From positions 1-64,000 of the forward strand of contig JAKQOW010000048.1 of NCBI GenBank assembly GCA_029565065.1: a stretch of 64,000 bases of DNA, read 5' to 3'. Below, one piece after another: positions 26,904-35,063 of this stretch; positions within the stretch are counted from its first letter, which is position 1, and each line of letters opens with the position of its first letter. Made by a program: the position numbers and the translations under genes. The stretch comes from Acidobacteriota bacterium (lineage in GTDB: Bacteria > Acidobacteriota > JAAYUB01). Below the pieces are notes generated by a model that did not search any database, was not told the origin of the DNA, and was given only the letters and a program-made list of their open reading frames with translations.

Positions 26904-28583
26904 CTACCCTTCCAGGTCCTTGCGAACGATGTCCCGGATCTCGGCGGCCAGTTTCTCGGCTTGTGCCAGCAAGTCGCGGGCCTCCCGGCTGGTGGCATCG
27001 CGGAACGCCCCGCCGTCGATGCCCTTCAGGTTGATCATCACGTTGTAGTAGGCCCCCTCGGCGGCGCTCAGGCCCATCAACCCGCCCACGCCGGCGTCGC
27101 TGATGGAGTTCCGGTTACCGTGGCGGGCCATCTCCCGGGCCAGCTCCAGCGCGGGCACGGCGCGCCGCAGCACGCCGAGCGGCACCAGCGTGGCCCCCTT
27201 GTTCGCCGCCTCCATGGCGGCGTCCCGGGCCGCCTTTTCGGCGTCGGTCTTCTTGGGCAGCTTGATGGCCGCCATGACCTCGTTGAATGCCTCGGTGTCG
27301 CGATCGATGTCGTACAGGAATTCATCCTTGAGTCGCTGGCCCTCGACGCCCACGCGCAGCATGCGGTCCCGTTGCTCTTCGTACCCCTTCTTGCCCGCGG
27401 TCAGGTTCGACACCATGGCCGCCAGAGCCGCCGCCAGCGCGCCCGCCAGCGAAGCCACCGAGCCGCCGCCCGGCGCCGGCGAGTCGGAGGACAGCTCGTT
27501 GGCGAACTCGCGCAGGTCCATGCGCTGGAGCCGTGGCGGATTCTCCGCCTCGACGCTGGCTTCGATGATCTTTTTCAGCGGATCGAAGGGAGTCAGTTCA
27601 GCCAGGCCCAGCGATTTCACCGCGATGTGGATCAGTTCCTCATCCGGCACGCCGGCCGGCTTACCCTGGCGGGTCAGGAAGAATGCGCCCGCGTCCAGCA
27701 GCGCCTGTTTGGGGATCAGCCCCACCAGCTCGCTGCCGGTCACCCGCAGGCCGCGCGTCTCGGCCTGGCGGCACACCTCCACGAACACCTCGTGCACGGG
27801 CGAGATTTTGTAGTTGTTGAAATTGATGGACAACTGGGCGCAGCCGTACTGCTCGATGTACCAGCCGATCGCCTTGACGGCCTTAAACTTGCCGGGGGCC
27901 CAGACTTTCTCGCCCTGCGCGTCCTTGACGACGGCGCCCTTGGCGTCCTTCTTCACCCGACCTTTTTCACGGATCTCCAGCGCGATGTCGTTGACCAGCG
28001 CGGCGTCGCGGGTGTTGAAGTTGATGTTGTAGGCGATCAGGAACTCCCGGGCGCCGATCACGGTGGCGCCGGCGCGGGCGTTGAAGGTCGCCGGGCCGAA
28101 ATCGGGCTTCCAGGCGGGGTCCCGGAGCTTGTCGGCCAATCCCTCGTACTCCCCGGCCCGGACGTCCGCCAGGTTGACCCGCTGGGGGCTCGCCGCCGCG
28201 GCTTCATACAGGTAGACCGGGATACCCAGCTCATCGCCGACGCGCCGGCCCACCTGTCGGGCCAACTCGGCGCAGTCGGCCATGGTGACGCCGCTCACCG
28301 GCACAAACGGGCACACATCGGTGGCGCCGATCCGCGGATGGGCGCCGCTGTGTTTCGACATGTCGATCAGCTCGGCCGCCCGGCGGATGCCCTGGAAGGC
28401 CGCCTCGGCCACCGGCGCCGGCTCGCCGATCAGGGTGACCACAGTGCGGTTGGTGTCGGCGCCGGGATCCACGTCCAGCACCTTGACGCCCTTGACGGCC
28501 GCCATGACGGCGACGATCTTGTCGATGAGCGCCCGGTCCCGGCCCTCGCTGAAGTTGGGGACGCATTCCACGAGCTGTTTCAT
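26904..28583 (-). CDS. ftcD: Fused glutamate formimidoyltransferase-cyclodeaminase
   Basis: A 559-residue bifunctional cytosolic enzyme. Residues 1 to about 330 are the formimidoyltransferase, with VECVPNFSEGRD at the start and the catalytic-site segment KHSGAHPRIGATDVCPF. About 350-559 are the cyclodeaminase (FANELSSDSPAPGGGSVASL, the FTCD_C signature). It moves the formimino group of formiminoglutamate to tetrahydrofolate and releases ammonia to give 5,10-methenyl-THF, linking histidine degradation to the one-carbon pool. No hut genes are visible nearby. The ribosome site is AGGAGT. In many bacteria the two activities are on separate genes. Confidence 0.92.
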   Translation of the reverse strand: MKQLVECVPNFSEGRDRALIDKIVAVMAAVKGVKVLDVDPGADTNRTVVTLIGEPAPVAEAAFQGIRRAAELIDMSKHSGAHPRIGATDVCPFVPVSGVTMADCAELARQVGRRVGDELGIPVYLYEAAAASPQRVNLADVRAGEYEGLADKLRDPAWKPDFGPATFNARAGATVIGAREFLIAYNINFNTRDAALVNDIALEIREKGRVKKDAKGAVVKDAQGEKVWAPGKFKAVKAIGWYIEQYGCAQLSINFNNYKISPVHEVFVEVCRQAETRGLRVTGSELVGLIPKQALLDAGAFFLTRQGKPAGVPDEELIHIAVKSLGLAELTPFDPLKKIIEASVEAENPPRLQRMDLREFANELSSDSPAPGGGSVASLAGALAAALAAMVSNLTAGKKGYEEQRDRMLRVGVEGQRLKDEFLYDIDRDTEAFNEVMAAIKLPKKTDAEKAARDAAMEAANKGATLVPLGVLRRAVPALELAREMARHGNRNSISDAGVGGLMGLSAAEGAYYNVMINLKGIDGGAFRDATSREARDLLAQAEKLAAEIRDIVRKDLEG

Positions 28584-28622
28584 GAGTGTGACTCCTGTTG
28601 GCCGGCCGCGCTGCGGGGGGCC

Positions 28623-28658
28623 AAAAAAAACGGCCGCTCCGGCACAGGCTCGGGCGGC
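28623..28658 (-). terminator. Terminator after tRNA-Ser
   Basis: On the minus strand, GCCGCCCG and CGGAGCGGC pair with one bulge (hairpin 28633-28658), followed by eight T (28623-28630). It ends the tRNA transcript and separates it from ftcD. Confidence 0.75.
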
Positions 28659-28669
28659 TCAAGATGAAA

Positions 28670-28759
<90 letters not shown>

Positions 28760-28847
28760 GTGAGGGTTGAATACTCGATGACCGTAAAGAACAGACCCGA
28801 TCGCAGAAGGCGTATTGTAATGAAATTTTCCGAAAAAGAAAGAGAAA

Positions 28848-29612
28848 TTAAAACCGGTCGAGAAACCGCGGATCCATAAGGAAGCGCTCCCTGACGTTGG
28901 CCATGGCGGCCAGGGCGCTGTTCCGAATCCGGGGGACGTGCCGCTCGAGATCGGTCAGCAGTTCCTTCACCCATTGTCGGCGGAGCCGCTGGAGATTTTT
29001 CTCCGGACAGGCTGACGGCACCGCCGCCAGTCCTAGGCCGGCGAAATACCGGGCCACCTCCCGCTCGTAAACGTGACACAGGGGCCGGATCACGGTGTTC
29101 CGGCCATCGTCGGAACGCAGCACCGGCGGCATGCCCGCCAGTTGTCCCGTGAAAAACAGGTTCAGCAGCAGGTTCTCGATGAGATCGTCGGCGTGGTGGC
29201 CAAGGGCGATCTTGTTGCAGCGGTGCCGGGGCGCCGCCGCGTAGAGATGCCCGCGCCGCAGGCGGGAGCACAGGGGGCAGAACGTCGGGGCGTTCGCCCG
29301 CTTCGACTCGAGGATTCCGGCGATGGGCGCCGGCTCCACGACCAACTCCGCGCCCAGGCGGGCCACCTGCTGTCTGACCGCGTCGGTGTCGAAACCCGGG
29401 AAGCCCGGATCCAGCGTGAACGGAACCAGCTCGTAGCGGACCGGCGCCCGGCGCTGGAGGCGCAGGAGCACGTCCAGCATCACCAGCGAATCCTTGCCGC
29501 CGCTGATGGCCACCAGCACCCGGTCGCCGTCGCCCAGCATCCCGTAGCGCCCAATGACCTCCCCCACCCGGCGGCGGAGGTCGCGTTCCGTGAACGTGTT
29601 GTCCGTCTGCAC
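28848..29612 (-). CDS. ttcA: TtcA-like tRNA thiolation PP-loop ATPase
   Basis: A 254-residue PP-loop enzyme. The ATP pyrophosphatase motif is VAISGGKDSLVML, and FCPLCSRLRRG supplies the CxxC pair found in TtcA/TtuA enzymes, which bind a [4Fe-4S] cluster and thiolate tRNA. GHHADDLIENLLLNLF is the second conserved block, as in TtcA. I start at GTG 29612 because GAGGAGA lies 6 nt upstream; an in-frame TTG lies at 29630. TtcA makes 2-thiocytidine at position 32; a different target base cannot be excluded. The third cysteine is probably SACPEKN near the end. Confidence 0.85.
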   Translation of the reverse strand: MQTDNTFTERDLRRRVGEVIGRYGMLGDGDRVLVAISGGKDSLVMLDVLLRLQRRAPVRYELVPFTLDPGFPGFDTDAVRQQVARLGAELVVEPAPIAGILESKRANAPTFCPLCSRLRRGHLYAAAPRHRCNKIALGHHADDLIENLLLNLFFTGQLAGMPPVLRSDDGRNTVIRPLCHVYEREVARYFAGLGLAAVPSACPEKNLQRLRRQWVKELLTDLERHVPRIRNSALAAMANVRERFLMDPRFLDRF

Positions 29613-29682
29613 GCGGTGTCTCCTCGTCAAGCGGTCCGGATGGGGATCCTGCCGTCCCCCGGTCGGTGGACGGACAGGACGT

Positions 29683-29700
29683 GATCTTCGACCGAAGATC
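29683..29700. terminator. Hairpin between the aldehyde dehydrogenase and ttcA
   Basis: GATCTTC (29683-29689), GACC loop, GAAGATC (29694-29700): a perfect 7-bp stem 14 nt beyond the dehydrogenase stop on the minus strand. No T-run follows, so termination is only suspected. Confidence 0.4.
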
Positions 29701-29714
29701 CGCGCTCAGGCGCC

Positions 29715-31469
29715 TCAGTAAGACTTGGAAGCGGGGCGGTCCGGGCCGTCGTCCTCGGTCCATTGGAACACGCGGTGTTGCTCGCCGAGGTCCCGCGCCA
29801 GCGGCGTCATCCGGGTCCGGTCCGAGACGATGATCCGCTGGTTCTGCTTCACCGCCGCCAAAACTTCCTGCTCGCCGACGAAGTCCGCCGGTTTCGGCAG
29901 TTCAACCGGCGCCGGCGGCCGGTCGCTGGCCGGCGGCGTGTTGGGGGCGGGTGGCGCCGCCGGCCGGCCGACCGGAGCGTCCGTGGCCATCATTTCCGCG
30001 ATCACCTGGGCGACGACGCCCCGGACACGGTCGCGGTCCGGGAGCACCGGCCCGGCCGGCGGTGTGGACGGCGCGGGCGGCGCCGCGGCGGGGCGCTCGG
30101 GCGCGGCCCGGGTGAACCGGATGGGCCGGGTGCCGAAGGCCAGCCGCTTGATGTTGATCAAATGGCGCGCCGACACATTGTCGGTGGTGATGTTGTTGCC
30201 CCACGTGCCGCAACCGAGGGTCAGCGAGGGCGTCAGGCCCGTGGCGTACCCGATGGCGCCGTGGGTGCCCGAGGTGTTGGCGAGGATCCGGAAGGCGGGT
30301 TTTTCCAGGGCGAACCTCATGATGACGTCCTGGTCCTGGGAGTGGATCACCATGCTGTGGCCCATCCCGCCGAAGGTGAGCAACTCGATGCACCGCTCAC
30401 ACCCCTCCAGCCAGCCATCCACGACATAGAATGCCAGAACGGGCGAGAGTTTTTCCATGGACAGCGGCTCCTGCGGTCCCACGGCGGCCAGTTCCGCGAT
30501 GAGACAGGGCGTCTCGGCTGGCACCTTGAAACCCGCCAGCTCCGCGATCACCGCCGCGTCGCGGCCGACGATCCGCGGATTGATCCTGCCGCCCTGCACC
30601 ACCGCCGCCTCCAGCAGCCGTTTTTCCGCGGGTGAGCAGAAATGGGCGCCCCGCGCGGCGAACTCGCTCCGCACGGCCTCCAGCAGGGGACGGTCCACGA
30701 TGACCGCCTGCTCCGAGGCGCAGACCGTGCCGTTGTCGAAGCACTTCCCGGCCAGCACGAGCTCGACCGCCGCGGCCACCTGGGCGGTCCGCTCGATGAA
30801 GGCCGGCACGTTGCCCGGACCGACGCCGAACGCCGGCTTGCCGGAGCTGTAAGCGGCCTTGACCAGGCCGTGCCCGCCGGTGGCCAGGATGACGGCCGTC
30901 AGGCGGTGCCGCATCAGCTCCTCTGTGGCCTCCTGCGTGGGGTTGTGAAGGCAGCCGACGATTCCCTCGGGAGCGCCGGCCAGCACGGCCGCCGCGTGCA
31001 GGATGTCGGCGGTTTTGGCGATGCAGTCCTTGGCGGCCGGGTGGGGCGAGAAGACCACCGCGTTGCGTCCCTTGAGGGATATCAGCGCCTTGAAAATCGT
31101 GGTGCTGGTGGGATTCGTCGACGGGATGATGCCGGCGACCACCCCCATGGGCACGGCGATTTCATACACCTGCTGGGCCGGATCCTCGGCGACCACGCCG
31201 ACGGTTTTCAGATTCCTGATATCCTCGAAGATGTCGCGTGCGGCGAAGGTGTTCTTCGTGACCTTGTCCTCGACCCGGCCAAAGCCGGTCTCCTGCACCG
31301 CCAGCCGGGCCAGTTCCTCGGCATGGGCCAGCGCCTCCCGCGAGACCGCCTCCACCACGCGATCCACCTGTTCCTGGCTGAATTCGGCAAAACGGCGCTG
31401 GGCGTCGGCGGCCAGTTGCAGCAGGTGGCGCACTTCCTGCACCGCCATCAGGTCTTGGTCTAATTGCAT
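29715..31469 (-). CDS. CoA-acylating aldehyde dehydrogenase with C-terminal extension
   Basis: A 584-residue protein. The first 440 residues are a CoA-acylating aldehyde dehydrogenase of the EutE/PduP/AdhE type, with [20 protein letters not shown] for cofactor binding and the catalytic Cys in NGTVCASEQ. Such enzymes oxidise acetaldehyde or propionaldehyde to acyl-CoA with NAD. A Pro/Ala-rich linker of about 100 residues follows, then a terminal block [20 protein letters not shown] and [11 protein letters not shown]. That block resembles tail motifs seen in some microcompartment enzymes. I start at ATG 31469 (GGAGAG upstream). No shell protein gene is in the window. Confidence 0.83.
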   Translation of the reverse strand: MQLDQDLMAVQEVRHLLQLAADAQRRFAEFSQEQVDRVVEAVSREALAHAEELARLAVQETGFGRVEDKVTKNTFAARDIFEDIRNLKTVGVVAEDPAQQVYEIAVPMGVVAGIIPSTNPTSTTIFKALISLKGRNAVVFSPHPAAKDCIAKTADILHAAAVLAGAPEGIVGCLHNPTQEATEELMRHRLTAVILATGGHGLVKAAYSSGKPAFGVGPGNVPAFIERTAQVAAAVELVLAGKCFDNGTVCASEQAVIVDRPLLEAVRSEFAARGAHFCSPAEKRLLEAAVVQGGRINPRIVGRDAAVIAELAGFKVPAETPCLIAELAAVGPQEPLSMEKLSPVLAFYVVDGWLEGCERCIELLTFGGMGHSMVIHSQDQDVIMRFALEKPAFRILANTSGTHGAIGYATGLTPSLTLGCGTWGNNITTDNVSARHLINIKRLAFGTRPIRFTRAAPERPAAAPPAPSTPPAGPVLPDRDRVRGVVAQVIAEMMATDAPVGRPAAPPAPNTPPASDRPPAPVELPKPADFVGEQEVLAAVKQNQRIIVSDRTRMTPLARDLGEQHRVFQWTEDDGPDRPASKSY

Positions 31470-31497
31470 GACGGGCTCTCCGGAATTGAGTGTGCCC

Positions 31498-31526
31498 ACT
31501 GTAGCACGCGACTGACAGCCGGTCAA
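31498..31526 (-). promoter_or_regulatory. Predicted promoter of the aldehyde dehydrogenase
   Basis: On the minus strand, TTGACC (31521-31526), a 17-nt spacer and TACAGT (31498-31503). The start would be near 31491. Confidence 0.5.
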
Positions 31527-31533
31527 CCGGCTG
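31516..31533. repeat. 8-bp inverted repeat overlapping the aldehyde dehydrogenase -35
   Basis: CAGCCGGT (31516-31523) and ACCGGCTG (31526-31533) are perfect inverted copies around CA. The site overlaps the predicted -35 box and lies just downstream of the NusG-paralogue stop. It could be an operator or a terminator stem, but no T-run follows. Confidence 0.5.
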
Positions 31534-31562
31534 GGGATTGCCGCGTTGCCGCCCTCCGATCA

Positions 31563-32102
31563 TCAGATCCGGGGGGTGTGCCGTTCGATGAGCTCCAGAA
31601 CGTCCGCGTCGATCTCCATCCGGGCGCGCTGAAAGATGGTCTGGAGCAGAATGATCACCCGGTCGCGCGGGCGCACCGCCTCGATCCGCCCCTCCAGACC
31701 GTCGAACAGCGTTCCGTGGATCCGCACCCGGTCACCGGGCGCCAGGGCGCGGTCTGCCTCCAGATACCCCTTGGCCGCCATCCGGTCCCGGAGGGTCTGG
31801 ATGATCAGAGGGTCCACCGGCACGGGTTTGTCATTGAAGTTGATGACCTTCTGGATGCCTTCCAGATGATTCACGGTGTACAGCCAGCGCGCCGCGTCGA
31901 ACCGGGCGAACAGATAGCAGGGGAAGAGCGGCCGGATATGATAGCGTCCGCGGCGGTGTGTGCCCGCCAGAGGCAGAAACGTCTCAAAGCCCAGTTGCAG
32001 CAGCTTCACGTCGGCGTAATGCTCCCGCAACCGTTTGGTGTAGATCGCGTACCAGCAGAGGGTGTCCACGTTCTGTGATTCGCTCACGGGTCCTCGGATC
32101 AT
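31563..32102 (-). CDS. NusG-paralogue antitermination protein
   Basis: A 179-residue NusG/RfaH-family protein. The NGN domain begins WYAIYTKRLREHYADVKL and carries FLPLAGTHRRGRYHIRPLFP, the polymerase-binding face. A C-terminal KOW domain follows, with PGDRVRIHGTLFDGLEGRIEAV. NusG itself is usually next to secE and rplK, which are absent here, so this looks like a specialised paralogue (RfaH, UpxY or LoaP type) for long operons. The start at 32102 has GGAG 10 nt upstream; GTG 32087 is an alternative. It is divergent from rodZ, about 5.7 kb from the export cluster. Confidence 0.85.
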   Translation of the reverse strand: MIRGPVSESQNVDTLCWYAIYTKRLREHYADVKLLQLGFETFLPLAGTHRRGRYHIRPLFPCYLFARFDAARWLYTVNHLEGIQKVINFNDKPVPVDPLIIQTLRDRMAAKGYLEADRALAPGDRVRIHGTLFDGLEGRIEAVRPRDRVIILLQTIFQRARMEIDADVLELIERHTPRI

Positions 32103-32122
32103 CCGTCCGTCGTCTCCGTATT

Positions 32123-32150
32123 ATTATACCCATCACCTGAGATATGCCAA
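32123..32150 (-). promoter_or_regulatory. Predicted promoter of the NusG-paralogue gene
   Basis: On the minus strand, TTGGCA (32145-32150), a 16-nt spacer and TATAAT (32123-32128). Strong match; start near 32117, leaving a leader of about 15 nt. Confidence 0.65.
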
Positions 32151-32193
32151 CGCTTCGCCTCCGTTCGGATGAAATAAACGCACGGGCCGGTAC

Positions 32194-32214
32194 AATGTGC
32201 TTTCCAAACACATT
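32194..32214. repeat. Inverted repeat upstream of rodZ
   Basis: AATGTG (32194-32199), a 9-nt spacer and CACATT (32209-32214). It overlaps the -35 region of the predicted rodZ promoter and could be an operator. Confidence 0.5.
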
Positions 32215-32229
32215 CAGATAAGGTATAAA
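32201..32229 (+). promoter_or_regulatory. Predicted rodZ promoter
   Basis: TTTCCA (32201-32206), a 17-nt spacer and TATAAA (32224-32229). Start near 32236; AGGA lies before the ATG at 32260. Confidence 0.45.
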
Positions 32230-32259
32230 TGTCCACATCATCACAATTAGGATTCAGCG

Positions 32260-33126
32260 ATGGCCACGGTTGGAGAGATTCTCAAACAGAAGCGCCAGGA
32301 ACAGAACCTGACCCTTCACGATGTTTCCGAGGTCACCAAGATCAGCACGAATTTTCTGGACGCCATCGAAAACAACGCGTTCAAGAAACTGCCTCGCGGT
32401 GTGTTCCCGAAGATGTTCATCCGCGCCTACGCCCGTCACCTGGGCCTGGATGATGACCGGCTGATCCAGTTGTACTACGAGCAGGTGGCCGAGATCGAGA
32501 GCGAGGAAACGCCCGCCCTTGAAGGACCCCGCATGGCGCCGATCCGCCAGCGCGGCGGACACTGGACGAGGATTCTGGTGGCGGTGGTGGTGATGGGTGC
32601 GCTCCTGGGAACCATCTATCTGGTCTACCAGTCGAGCGAATCCAGTCCGCCGCTGGATGACGCACTCCCGCCGGGGTCCCAGCAGCCCCTTGCCGAACCC
32701 GCACCGGCGCCGGCGCCCGCGACACCCGACAGCCCGGCGACCGCAACTGCGGACGTCGACATTCCGGACGGTGCGCCCCTGCCCGCCGGCTCCCCCGCCC
32801 CGCCGACGCCCGGGGAAATGCCCGTGCCGCCAGCCACCACTGAATCCGATCCGCAGTCACTGGTTCTCGTCCTGCGGGCCAGCGCCGTCTGCTGGGTGCG
32901 CGTCGTGAGCGAGGGCGTTCCCCAGGATTTCATCCTTCAGCCGGGCGAGACTTTCCAATACAGCTATGTCAAACCCATCGTTTTGCAGGTGGGCAACGCC
33001 GGCGGCGTCACCCTGTTCCTCAACGGCCAGGCTACCCGCCCGATGGGCACCACCGGCCAGGTGGTGGAACTGAACCTGTCGCCATCAAACTGGCGGGATT
33101 ACATCGCGGTCCCAGAGGAACCCTGA
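32260..33126 (+). CDS. rodZ: RodZ-like cell-shape protein
   Basis: A 288-residue single-pass membrane protein. The N-terminal helix-turn-helix domain (residues 1-80) has GEILKQKRQEQNLTLHDVSE and PRGVFPKMFIRAYARHLGL, diagnostic of RodZ. One membrane helix lies at about 105-125 (ILVAVVVMGALLGTIYLVY). A Pro/Ala-rich stretch then leads to a C-terminal beta domain like DUF4115 (VLRASAVCWVRVVSEGV and FILQPGETFQYSYVKP). In rod-shaped bacteria RodZ binds MreB on the cytosolic side and tunes wall elongation. It is followed after 1 nt by the next gene. Confidence 0.9.
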   Translation: MATVGEILKQKRQEQNLTLHDVSEVTKISTNFLDAIENNAFKKLPRGVFPKMFIRAYARHLGLDDDRLIQLYYEQVAEIESEETPALEGPRMAPIRQRGGHWTRILVAVVVMGALLGTIYLVYQSSESSPPLDDALPPGSQQPLAEPAPAPAPATPDSPATATADVDIPDGAPLPAGSPAPPTPGEMPVPPATTESDPQSLVLVLRASAVCWVRVVSEGVPQDFILQPGETFQYSYVKPIVLQVGNAGGVTLFLNGQATRPMGTTGQVVELNLSPSNWRDYIAVPEEP

Positions 33127-33127
33127 C

Positions 33128-34210
33128 ATGGCCGTCTCCAATCCTCTGCTGAGCGCCATCCGCTCCGGCGCCGCCCCCAAAATGATCAAGCTCGCCGCCG
33201 CCCGCGGCAGTCTGCCTCTGCCACCGGAGATCCTGCTGGAAGCCCAGGCCTCGCTCCTGAAGGATGGTGATCCGGAAATCCGGCGGGCCGCCGAAGAGGG
33301 CCTGCACGCCTACTCGCCGGCGGAGATGGCGGCATTGATGGAGAACAAGGAGATCACGCCGTTCGCCATCGACCAGGCGGCCGGGTGCTTCCGGGGCAAC
33401 GCCCTGATCGTTGAAAAGATCATCATCAACCCCAACACCGACACCCGGACCCTCGCCGGCCTGGCTCCGATCATCTCGCAGTCCCTGGCTGAGCTCCTCA
33501 TCAACAACCAGGTCCGGCTCATCGAAGCCCCCGAGATCCTCGCCAGCCTCCGCCAGAATCCAAACCTGAGCCCGGGTGATCGCCAGCGGCTGGAGGAAAT
33601 CGAGCACGACTTTCTGGGCGAAGGCGCGGCGATGGCGCCGGCCGCGGCGCCGCTGCCGGTGGAGGAATCGAGAGTCGAGGACATCCCCTTCACCGAGGAG
33701 GAGCGGGCGGAACTTTCGTCACTGGATGCCGACGCCCCGACTGCGCCCTCCAAGGAGGAGCAGGAATACATCAACGAGGTGGCCGAGGGCGATCCGGACA
33801 AGCTCACCCTCTACCAAAAGATGGCCACCCTGTCGGTGAGCGACAAGGTCAAGCTGGCCCTGCTGGGGCGGCGGGAGGAGCGGTCGCTGCTGATCCGTGA
33901 CTCAAACAAGCTGGTGTCGACATCGGTCCTGTCGAGCCCGAAACTCACCGATTCCGAGATCGAGATCTTCGCCCAGCTCCGCAACGTTTCGCACGAAGTG
34001 CTCCGGATCATCGGCACCAACAAGGAGCTCACCAAAAATTACCGGGTGGTCTATTATCTGGTCCGCAACCCGAAGGCCCCCGTTGAAGTCACCATGCCCC
34101 TGCTCAACCGGCTGACGAGCATGGACCTGAAGCTGCTTCAAATCGAAAAATCCGTCCCGGAGTCAGTCCGCGCCCAAGCCAAGCGCATCATCGGCCGCCG
34201 CCAGCCCTGA
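33128..34210 (+). CDS. Uncharacterised helical repeat-like protein
   Basis: A 360-residue soluble protein I do not recognise by name. It has two mostly helical parts joined by an acidic linker (about residues 175-230). The second part has repeats of the form LLGRREERSLLIRDSNKLV, VLSSPKLTDSEIEIFAQ, NVSHEVLRIIGTNKELTKNY and YLVRNPKAPVEVTMPLLNRL, close to HEAT-like or leucine-rich-variant helices. Similar stretches are found in hypothetical proteins of deltaproteobacteria and Acidobacteriota. It lies 1 nt after rodZ, so is probably co-translated. A scaffold role for cell shape or secretion is an inference. Confidence 0.6.
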   Translation: MAVSNPLLSAIRSGAAPKMIKLAAARGSLPLPPEILLEAQASLLKDGDPEIRRAAEEGLHAYSPAEMAALMENKEITPFAIDQAAGCFRGNALIVEKIIINPNTDTRTLAGLAPIISQSLAELLINNQVRLIEAPEILASLRQNPNLSPGDRQRLEEIEHDFLGEGAAMAPAAAPLPVEESRVEDIPFTEEERAELSSLDADAPTAPSKEEQEYINEVAEGDPDKLTLYQKMATLSVSDKVKLALLGRREERSLLIRDSNKLVSTSVLSSPKLTDSEIEIFAQLRNVSHEVLRIIGTNKELTKNYRVVYYLVRNPKAPVEVTMPLLNRLTSMDLKLLQIEKSVPESVRAQAKRIIGRRQP

Positions 34211-34225
34211 TCCCGCAGTTTGTTT

Positions 34226-34254
34226 TTGACAATCCAACGCCTCTCCTCTACAAT
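34226..34254 (+). promoter_or_regulatory. Predicted promoter of the lytic transglycosylase gene
   Basis: TTGACA (34226-34231), a 17-nt spacer and TACAAT (34249-34254): close to consensus. Start near 34261. Confidence 0.7.
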
Positions 34255-34278
34255 TGGTGCGGCCGAAGGGGCCGCCAA

Positions 34279-34995
34279 ATGCGGAAGTCTTTGCTTTTAT
34301 TAACTTTTTGCCTAATCCTGCACCCGTTGCCCATCCGGGCGGAAACGTTTTACTCCTATGTCAACCGCAGCGGCTGCATCGTGTTCAGCAACTACGCGCC
34401 CAAGAGCGGGGAAGCCACATCGGTCAAGGAAATCGAGATCGAGCGCGAACAGGACCGCCCGGACCTGATCCAGTTTGATGAGAGCCGCTTCAACCAGTTC
34501 GACCCGTTGATCAAGAAGTACGGCTCCGAGCTGGAGGTCGATTTCAACCTGATCAAGGCACTGATTCTCGTCGAGTCCAACTTCAACCCGCGGGCGGTCT
34601 CGCCCAAGGGCGCCCGGGGCTTGATGCAGCTGATGCCCGATACGGCCCGCCGGTACGGCGTCTTCGACCTGTTCGACCCGGAGGAGAACATCCGCGGCGG
34701 CACCAACCATCTCCGCATCCTCATCGACATGTTCCAGGGCGACCTGGAATTGGTCCTGTCGGCGTACAACGCCGGTGAAAATCTGGTCCGCAAGTTGAAC
34801 CGGATTCCCCGGATACCGGAAACCATCAAGTATGTCCGGAAAATCGTGGAGATATACGGCAGCACCAAAGTCCGGGGGAACGAACAGTACGCGGTCTACA
34901 CCCCCGGCACCCGGATGTTCCGATATTACGATCAGAACGGCGTACTCACCTTCACCAACATCGATCCGCCGGCCGACGCCCGGCCGGTCAAGTGA
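34279..34995 (+). CDS. SLT-type lytic transglycosylase
   Basis: A 238-residue exported enzyme, signal peptide to about Ala21. A C-type SLT domain at about 80-195 has LILVESNFNPRAVSPKGARG with the catalytic Glu, then GLMQLMPDTARRYGV and LVLSAYNAGEN. It cleaves the MurNAc-GlcNAc bond of peptidoglycan with formation of anhydroMurNAc. Short, similar peptides flank the domain: FYSYVNRSGCIVFSNYAP at the start and MFRYYDQNGVLTFTNIDP at the end, each like a DUF4124 strand pair. It has its own promoter, ahead of glmS. Confidence 0.9.
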   Translation: MRKSLLLLTFCLILHPLPIRAETFYSYVNRSGCIVFSNYAPKSGEATSVKEIEIEREQDRPDLIQFDESRFNQFDPLIKKYGSELEVDFNLIKALILVESNFNPRAVSPKGARGLMQLMPDTARRYGVFDLFDPEENIRGGTNHLRILIDMFQGDLELVLSAYNAGENLVRKLNRIPRIPETIKYVRKIVEIYGSTKVRGNEQYAVYTPGTRMFRYYDQNGVLTFTNIDPPADARPVK

Positions 34996-35063
34996 GTGCA
35001 CGTCCACAGGCTGTATTGGGGATTCTGCGCTTGCTTTGATCACAGGACGGGAGTGCATTCGCC

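Noticed and set aside
26874-28667. A 597-codon open frame opposite the fused formiminotransferase gene
   Set aside because: Same reason: antisense shadow of a gene with recognised motifs.
34996-35063. glmS ribozyme
   Set aside because: The gap is only 68 nt, too short for the ribozyme, with no matching core.
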